Shown here: piece after piece, positions 60,294-64,000 of the stretch | Numbering within the stretch: the first letter of the stretch is position 1 | Layout of the letters: each line of letters begins with the position of its first letter | From: Bog-1340 sp964513515 | GTDB lineage: Bacteria; Patescibacteriota; Minisyncoccia; Phycocordibacterales; GWA1-40-21 | DNA length: 64,000 nt | Assembly: GCA_964513515.1 (NCBI GenBank) | Contig: CAZEMP010000001.1 | Span: 1 to 64,000, forward strand | Direction of reading: 5' to 3' | Translations under genes and position numbers: made by a program | The notes under the pieces: generated by a model | The model's input: the letters and a program-made list of their open reading frames with translations, nothing else | Told to the model about the DNA's origin: nothing | The model's database searches: none

Positions 60294-60785
60294 ATGCGAA
60301 ACTTTTGTTTGTCGTTTTTCATACTCACCTGTTTTTCAGGTGAGGTTGTCGCGAAGCAGGAGGACGCAGATCTTGTGCAGGCAGAGAGGCTTGCCGACAA
60401 GATCTTCGATCGAGTCGAAGACTTCATGCTCTATAAGAGCACGGATGAAGTAGACCAGGACAGACTCATTTCTGAGATCACCTCGGACATCATGAAGTCC
60501 ACAACTTCCGAGGGTTTTTTCGAAATCTCGGAAATGCTCGAGGAGATCTACGTTCAGAGGATTTTGACCGAATCCAAAGAACCCGTGAGCTCGGATCTCT
60601 TCGTCGAAAGTCCAAAGAAGTACTTCAAAACGATGCTGAGGCCGGTGAACAACAGGATGTCGCTGAGACTAGTTCAGATGGCGGTCACTATGCACGCCAT
60701 TCCTGTCGTGAAAGAACAGTTCAGTCAAGATGGCTACAGGAGCCTAAACAAAATCCTGGAACTTCTAGATCAGCCAGAGGATTGA
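60294..60785 (+). CDS. Secreted accessory protein, paralogue of 59619, 163 aa
   Basis: AGGAGG lies 10 nt before the ATG. The N-terminus MRNFCLSFFILTCFSGEVVA is a signal peptide; a Cys near the cleavage region could be lipidated, although the LTCFSG context is only a partial lipobox. The mature part is acidic and helical and aligns with the 59619 product from about residue 45 to the end. Codon use is moderately GC-rich. It has its own promoter and terminator. Function unknown; by position and signal it may act at the cell surface. Confidence 0.8.
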   Translation: MRNFCLSFFILTCFSGEVVAKQEDADLVQAERLADKIFDRVEDFMLYKSTDEVDQDRLISEITSDIMKSTTSEGFFEISEMLEEIYVQRILTESKEPVSSDLFVESPKKYFKTMLRPVNNRMSLRLVQMAVTMHAIPVVKEQFSQDGYRSLNKILELLDQPED

Positions 60786-60809
60786 AAGATCTGGCTCTTC
60801 ATGAAGTTT

Positions 60810-60837
60810 AAGAGCTCCCCAAGTCTGGGGAGCTCTT
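60810..60837 (+). terminator. Terminator of the 60294 gene
   Basis: AAGAGCTCCCCA AGTC TGGGGAGCTCTT. Confidence 0.8.
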
Positions 60838-60891
60838 CTGTTATATCTTATGAAATATTTTTTTGTTATAATTAATTAAATTATTAAAATA

Positions 60892-61446
60892 ATGCAATCA
60901 AATAACAAATATTTATTTTTTGACATATTAGCAGTATTTGCAGGTATTTTACTCGCTATATTTTTAGCTCGATCTGAGTTACTAGGCAAATTTTTAGAAA
61001 TGACAGAAAGATTTGAAATACTTAGTAGTTTTATTGCTGGTATTTTTTTTACATCTATTTTTACAGTTGCTCCTGCGACTGTAACTTTGGGAAAAATAGC
61101 TATTTCTGGGTCAGTTTTAAAAACGTCTATTTTCGGTGCAATGGGTGCTGTTTTTGGAGACCTTATTATTTTTAAATTTGTCAGAGATAATATTTCTGAG
61201 TATTTAGAAAAAAATATAAAGAATGAAATATTAAGTAAAAGCTTTAGAGAATTGTTCAAATATAAATTATTTAGATGGACACTTTTTCTAATAAGTGGAT
61301 TAATCATATCTTCCCCACTACCAGACGAGCTAGGAGTTAGTCTTTTAGGATTTTTAAAAATAAAAACTAGATGGTTTATATATATTTCTTTCGTATTTAA
61401 TTTTATAGGTGTATTAATAGTTGCATTATTAGCAAAATCATTATGA
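60892..61446 (+). CDS. Polytopic membrane protein, 184 aa
   Basis: No family is recognised with confidence. There are about five hydrophobic helices (residues 8-27, 43-63, 77-98, 127-143 and 158-182). The segment ISSPLPDELGVSLLGFLKIK near 137-156 resembles the P-x-P-D-E motif of some DedA/SNARE-associated-like transporters. AT-rich codons, no Shine-Dalgarno site, so it belongs to the core style despite lying among accessory genes. Confidence 0.75.
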   Translation: MQSNNKYLFFDILAVFAGILLAIFLARSELLGKFLEMTERFEILSSFIAGIFFTSIFTVAPATVTLGKIAISGSVLKTSIFGAMGAVFGDLIIFKFVRDNISEYLEKNIKNEILSKSFRELFKYKLFRWTLFLISGLIISSPLPDELGVSLLGFLKIKTRWFIYISFVFNFIGVLIVALLAKSL

Positions 61447-61579
61447 AGTAAAAAAATCAGCAATAACTTATCAAACTTAGTCTAGATTGTGTTCTAAAGT
61501 ATAAGGAGTATAATACGTATATTAATAATTTTAATAGATTAAGCCTAGCCCACCTTAGGTGGATGGCAAAATAAAAAAC

Positions 61580-61837
61580 ATGGCAGAAAAAAAGACATCA
61601 GCGTTTATGAAGCCTTTGAATGTTAGTGCGGATTTAGCAAAAGTAGTTGGTAATGGCCCAATGCCAAGATCAGAAGTTGTAAAGAAACTTTGGGTTTATA
61701 TCAAGAGCAAGAATCTTCAAGATCCTAAAAAGAAGAGAAATATTAATGCTGATGAAAATTTGAAAAAAGTTTTTGGTGGAAAAGCTATGGTAGATATGTT
61801 TGAAATGACCAAACTAGTTTCAAAACACCTTTCATAA
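61580..61837 (+). CDS. SWIB/MDM2 domain protein
   Basis: The 85-residue protein is essentially one SWIB domain: FMKPLNVSADLAKVVG near 8-23, PRSEVVKKLWVYIKSKNLQD near 28-47 and a C-terminal ALKKVFGGK-like block (NLKKVFGGKAMVDMFEM). In bacteria such proteins occur in Chlamydiae and Patescibacteria and are thought to bind DNA or chromatin-like complexes. The ATG at 61580 is preferred over a GTG 7 codons earlier because the domain starts soon after it. Confidence 0.9.
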   Translation: MAEKKTSAFMKPLNVSADLAKVVGNGPMPRSEVVKKLWVYIKSKNLQDPKKKRNINADENLKKVFGGKAMVDMFEMTKLVSKHLS

Positions 61838-61858
61838 TAATTTATTTGCAATAAGTAA

Positions 61859-61888
61859 TAAAAAAACGGCTGAAAGGCTGTTTTTTTA
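61859..61888 (+). terminator. Terminator of the SWIB gene
   Basis: AAAAAAAC-GGCTGAAAGGCT-GTTTTTTT, a short stem flanked by A and T tracts. Confidence 0.65.
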
Positions 61889-61916
61889 TTGACAAGATGA
61901 ATTATTTTGATATTAT
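61889..61916 (+). promoter_or_regulatory. Promoter of the 62066 gene
   Basis: TTGACA (61889-61894), 16-nt spacer, TATTAT (61911-61916). Confidence 0.75.
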
Positions 61917-61922
61917 TTTTTT

Positions 61923-62065
61923 CACTGTCTTTTAAAACAGTGTTGTACATTCACAGAGAATTAGGTTTGAGACGAGCTCCTTACAACTTTATAAAAAGTT
62001 TTAAGGAGCTCGTCTTAAAGAGCTGCACGCTAGAGCAAATCTAGCAACATCATAGGAGACTCTGA
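61923..62065 (+). promoter_or_regulatory. Structured 5' leader, copy 1
   Basis: A 140-nt leader with a small hairpin CACTGT / ACAGTG, then a long helix AGACGAGCTCCTTA / TAAGGAGCTCGTCT (61970-61983 with 62002-62015, 14 bp) topped by AACTTT / AAAGTT. Next come GAGCTGCA and CTAGAGCAAATCT. The same order occurs before 62787 with compensating base changes. The helix contains AAGGAG, but the actual ribosome site TAGGAG lies 50 nt later. Confidence 0.75.
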
Positions 62066-62470
62066 ATGACCACGACGTTGAACCCGAAACTCCGCAAGGC
62101 CGTCGTTCTCATCGCGACCTATCCGAACGATCAGGTCCAGACGCACCTCCGCAAGATCTACGGGATCGAGACTCCGGTCACGATCCTGCACCCATCGTCC
62201 GAGCGCTTCGCCGGCATGGGTGGCTTCTCGCGCTACATCGGCAGCGCGGAACAGCAGGATAAGATGTTCGTCGTTCTCGGCAACGAGATCTCCGAGCAGG
62301 AGCTCGCGATCGCCCGGACCAACAAGCGGACCTTCGTCCAACTCAAGCGGAACGAAGGTCAGATCTTCAGCCGCTGGAACAACCTCGAGGGACGGGAACC
62401 TATCTTTGACGTCTGCACCAAGCAGGAGATCGAGGCGATCAGGGTCGACAAGGAACTGGCCACGACCTAA
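62066..62470 (+). CDS. GC-rich accessory protein, trio member 1, 134 aa
   Basis: No family is recognised. The ATG follows TAGGAG. The soluble 134-residue protein shares with the next gene the blocks SSERFAGMGGFSRYI (ATSERFSSTENFEAYV there), MFVVLGNEIS (VIVLGDAIG) and CTKQEIEAIR (CTQQEIEAFK). Third positions are mostly G or C, in sharp contrast to the SWIB gene 230 bp upstream. It has an own promoter, a structured leader and a strong terminator. Role unknown. Confidence 0.8.
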   Translation: MTTTLNPKLRKAVVLIATYPNDQVQTHLRKIYGIETPVTILHPSSERFAGMGGFSRYIGSAEQQDKMFVVLGNEISEQELAIARTNKRTFVQLKRNEGQIFSRWNNLEGREPIFDVCTKQEIEAIRVDKELATT

Positions 62471-62487
62471 GATCCAAGAAGTACAAC

Positions 62488-62528
62488 GGCCCCTCATCAC
62501 TTGTTTAGTGATGAGGGGCCTTCTTTTT
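62488..62528 (+). terminator. Terminator of the 62066 gene
   Basis: GGCCCCTCATCACT / AGTGATGAGGGGCC followed by TTCTTTTTAT. The stretch between stop codon and stem (GATCCAAGA...) is also kept after 62787. Confidence 0.85.
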
Positions 62529-62600
62529 ATTTATAATCCAATTTTGATTACCGTATTTTTTGGAATGTAAATATTTGATTAAACTGTGTTATATTATTCT

Positions 62601-62628
62601 CTTGACATATTTTTTTCTTCTGCTAGAA
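62601..62628 (+). promoter_or_regulatory. Promoter of the 62787 gene
   Basis: TTGACA (62601-62606), 16-nt spacer, TAGAAT (62623-62628). Confidence 0.7.
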
Positions 62629-62634
62629 TCCTTT

Positions 62635-62786
62635 TCACTGTCTCAAAAAGACAAATTAGTTCTTTTCAAAATGGATTTAGGTTTGAGACGAGCTCATTGT
62701 AACTTTTTATAAGGTTTAAATGAGCTCGTCTTAAGTCATAGGTGAGCTGCATTGCTAGAGCAAATCTGGCACACCATGGAGACTGA
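62635..62786 (+). promoter_or_regulatory. Structured 5' leader, copy 2
   Basis: Small hairpin TGTCT / AGACA, then AGACGAGCTCATT / AATGAGCTCGTCT (62685-62697 with 62718-62730). Compared with copy 1, CCTTA/TAAGG has become CATT/AATG on both sides, so pairing is preserved. GAGCTGCA and CTAGAGCAAATCT follow, then TGGAG before the ATG. Confidence 0.75.
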
Positions 62787-63212
62787 ATGAACACGTCGAA
62801 GAACAACGTCGGCATCCTCAAGAACAACCCCGTCGTGATCGGCCTCTTCCAGAACCTGCCGGCCCAGCAGCACGTCCGCGCCCTGATCGGCGACAAGGAG
62901 CGCGTCATCGAGCAGATCGACGCGACCTCCGAGCGCTTCTCGAGCACCGAGAACTTCGAGGCCTACGTCAAGTACTCGGTCAACGAGGGCAAGTCCGTCA
63001 TCGTCCTCGGCGACGCCATCGGGATGAACCGCAACGAGCTCGAGACGCTCGCGGCGAAGAACCCGACCCTGGCCTTCGGCTACCTGACGCAGAACGCGCA
63101 GGGCAAGCCCGTCTCCCACTGGTACAACACCATGGGCGAGAAGCACCTCGAGATCTGCACCCAGCAGGAGATCGAGGCCTTCAAGGCCGGCCGCCCGCTC
63201 GTCACGGCCTAG
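62787..63212 (+). CDS. GC-rich accessory protein, trio member 2, 141 aa, all codons G/C-ending
   Basis: No family is recognised. The 141-residue soluble protein has ATSERFSSTENFEAYVKYSV near 50-69, KSVIVLGDAIGMNRNELETL near 74-93, and NAQGKPVSHWYNTMGEKH near 105-122, which links it to the third member (NAHGKIVIHWFN). I read every codon including the stop: each ends in G or C. The flanking promoter, leader and terminator tract are AT-rich like the rest of the window. TGGAG precedes the ATG. Foreign origin is one explanation, but regulatory parts look native. Confidence 0.82.
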   Translation: MNTSKNNVGILKNNPVVIGLFQNLPAQQHVRALIGDKERVIEQIDATSERFSSTENFEAYVKYSVNEGKSVIVLGDAIGMNRNELETLAAKNPTLAFGYLTQNAQGKPVSHWYNTMGEKHLEICTQQEIEAFKAGRPLVTA

Positions 63213-63228
63213 ATCCAAGATCAGCACA

Positions 63229-63268
63229 GCCCCCTCCCGCGCTCGCGTGGGAGGGGGTTTCTTTTTAT
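63229..63268 (+). terminator. Terminator of the 62787 gene
   Basis: CCCCCTCCCGCG / CGTGGGAGGGGG followed by TTTCTTTTTAT. Confidence 0.85.
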
Positions 63269-63295
63269 ATTGTTAACAATTATTTTACAAATCAT

Positions 63296-63323
63296 TTGAC
63301 ATCTATAAATATTTTGATATTAT
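63296..63323 (+). promoter_or_regulatory. Promoter of the 63372 gene
   Basis: TTGACA (63296-63301), 16-nt spacer, TATTAT (63318-63323). Confidence 0.75.
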
Positions 63324-63371
63324 TTTTGCTTGCCCGCAAAGGCAAAATACTTAGTACAATTGGAGAGCAAC

Positions 63372-63764
63372 TTGAACACTGGAAGCCAACAGCTCTTTAC
63401 ACCAGCAGCGAAGTTCGTGGGAGAATTCCCTTGCAGGGAAGCACTCGATATGATCAATGTGGCGCACGGAGGAAGCGTGCATATCGATCTGGTTAATCCC
63501 AAGATCGAGAGGCTGAATTCGGAGATGGCACTCGCAAACTTCGTCAGGAGAAGCAACAGAACGGTTTACATTTCTTCGTCGGTGATACCTCACGGATCTC
63601 ACCATCTCGTGAGGTCGACGGGCAAGGTCTTCGCCATGATCAAGAGGAATGCTCATGGGAAGATCGTCATTCACTGGTTCAATCTTCATCCGAGCCGGCC
63701 TTATACTTTCGACGACGTGAAGTCGCTGAAAGCCAGCAAGATGCTCCCCCAAGTCGTGAACTAA
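63372..63764 (+). CDS. GC-rich accessory protein, trio member 3, TTG start, 130 aa
   Basis: The start is taken as TTG at 63372: GGAG lies 8 nt upstream and the protein then begins MNTGSQQ, like MNTSKNN of member 2. A TTG at 63330 would fall at the predicted transcript start. The divergent 130-residue protein keeps FAMIKRNAHGKIVIHWFNLH near 87-106 and a final DDVKSLKASK in the place of QEIEAFKAG. GC-rich third positions, own promoter and terminator; the long leader helix of members 1 and 2 is absent. Function unknown. Confidence 0.75.
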   Translation: MNTGSQQLFTPAAKFVGEFPCREALDMINVAHGGSVHIDLVNPKIERLNSEMALANFVRRSNRTVYISSSVIPHGSHHLVRSTGKVFAMIKRNAHGKIVIHWFNLHPSRPYTFDDVKSLKASKMLPQVVN

Positions 63765-63787
63765 ACTTCCGGTCAGAAGTACTAAGT

Positions 63788-63828
63788 AGCCCCCGCCCAC
63801 TTAACTGTGGTGCGGGGGCTATCTTTTT
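63788..63828 (+). terminator. Terminator of the 63372 gene
   Basis: AGCCCCCGC(C)CAC TTAACT GTG(G)TGCGGGGGCT followed by ATCTTTTTAA; may also serve the convergent gene at 63835. Confidence 0.8.
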
Positions 63829-63834
63829 AATAAG

Positions 63835-64000
63835 TTATTTTATGATAAGTTTTGTAAGTAGAAGTTCTAGCGGAAGTTCTGGTATATAAGCTTTTGCAAC
63901 CATATCGTAGTAAGAAAGTAGTGTAAGTAAAGTCTCCGAATTAATTTTTGAGTTTTTGTTTAAAGATAATTCTTTTATAAATTTAAAATCAGTATCAGTC
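63835..64000 (-). CDS. dnaX: Partial C-terminus, probable DNA polymerase III gamma/tau
   Basis: A minus-strand frame enters from the right edge and stops at 63835-63837, giving 55 residues. The end YYDMVAKAYIPELPLELLLT near residues 31-50 of the fragment, followed by KLIIK, resembles the tail of bacterial DnaX/HolB clamp-loader subunits, where IP-x-LPLEL is common. Codons are AT-rich. The call is tentative because the AAA core lies outside the window. Confidence 0.5.
   Translation of the reverse strand, partial: TDTDFKFIKELSLNKNSKINSETLLTLLSYYDMVAKAYIPELPLELLLTKLIIK

Overview
The window looks like part of the chromosome of a Candidate Phyla Radiation (Patescibacteria) bacterium, probably of Parcubacteria/Paceibacteria type. 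This placement is inferred from gene content and style; no 16S rRNA gene is present. The core genes are AT-rich and tightly packed, with short intergenic gaps, and they mostly start without any visible Shine-Dalgarno sequence. RpoB (1071 aa), RpoC (1224 aa) and AspRS (466 aa) are trimmed. Genes common in that group are present: DUF2779, SWIB-domain protein, GxxExxY, DUF1003, and a cell-wall cluster with MraY, FtsW and MurG.

Layout. 1-3040 (minus): SPFH/band-7 protein with a membrane partner cut by the window edge, plus two small accessory genes. 3283-7920: grpE, orphan, dnaK, orphan, dnaJ. 8075-13054: a small P-loop kinase-like gene, trpS, a T-box leader, an orphan, aspS, two HIT proteins and an acetyltransferase. 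13044-21796: scpA, scpB, D,D-carboxypeptidase, mraY, ftsW, murG, gltX, an EnvC-like M23 protein and a small membrane protein. 22169-25993: lytic transglycosylase-like protein, exonuclease, ribosomal proteins L27 and L9, S41 protease. 26112-30669: DUF1003, cysS, dnaB, GxxExxY, recR. 30731-32428 (minus): three solitary accessory genes. 32601-47675: pyrG, rplU, DsbA-like, DUF2779, sigma-70, dnaG, rpoC and rpoB. 48040-49894: accessory genes and an RRM protein. 49993-56429: M23 protein, DgkA-like kinase, MoxR-type ATPase, a cluster of three small RNA genes, and a VWA/metallopeptidase protein. 56542-61837: a gene broken by an in-frame stop, tRNA-Gln with a duplicated 3' end, dinB, a tandem pair of secreted paralogues, a membrane protein and a SWIB protein. 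61889-63830: three GC-rich paralogues with their own promoters and terminators. The right edge cuts a probable dnaX.

Two gene populations are mixed here. Core genes are AT-rich, often in operons and lack Shine-Dalgarno sites. Fourteen accessory genes are mostly solitary units with richer GC3 (one is 100 percent GC3), a clear GGAGG or GGGGG ribosome binding site, usually a near-consensus TTGACA/TATAAT promoter and a strong GC-rich hairpin terminator. None has a function I recognise beyond the SPFH protein.

The strongest candidate for an undescribed system is at 52991-53830. There, three consecutive non-coding transcription units have consensus promoters, intrinsic terminators and paired hairpins showing the loop UAGCCAU (or a GCCA variant), with covarying stems. 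They lie between a MoxR-type ATPase and its probable VWA partner. The second candidate is the GC-rich paralogue trio at 62066-63764; two of its members share a long covarying 5' leader hairpin.
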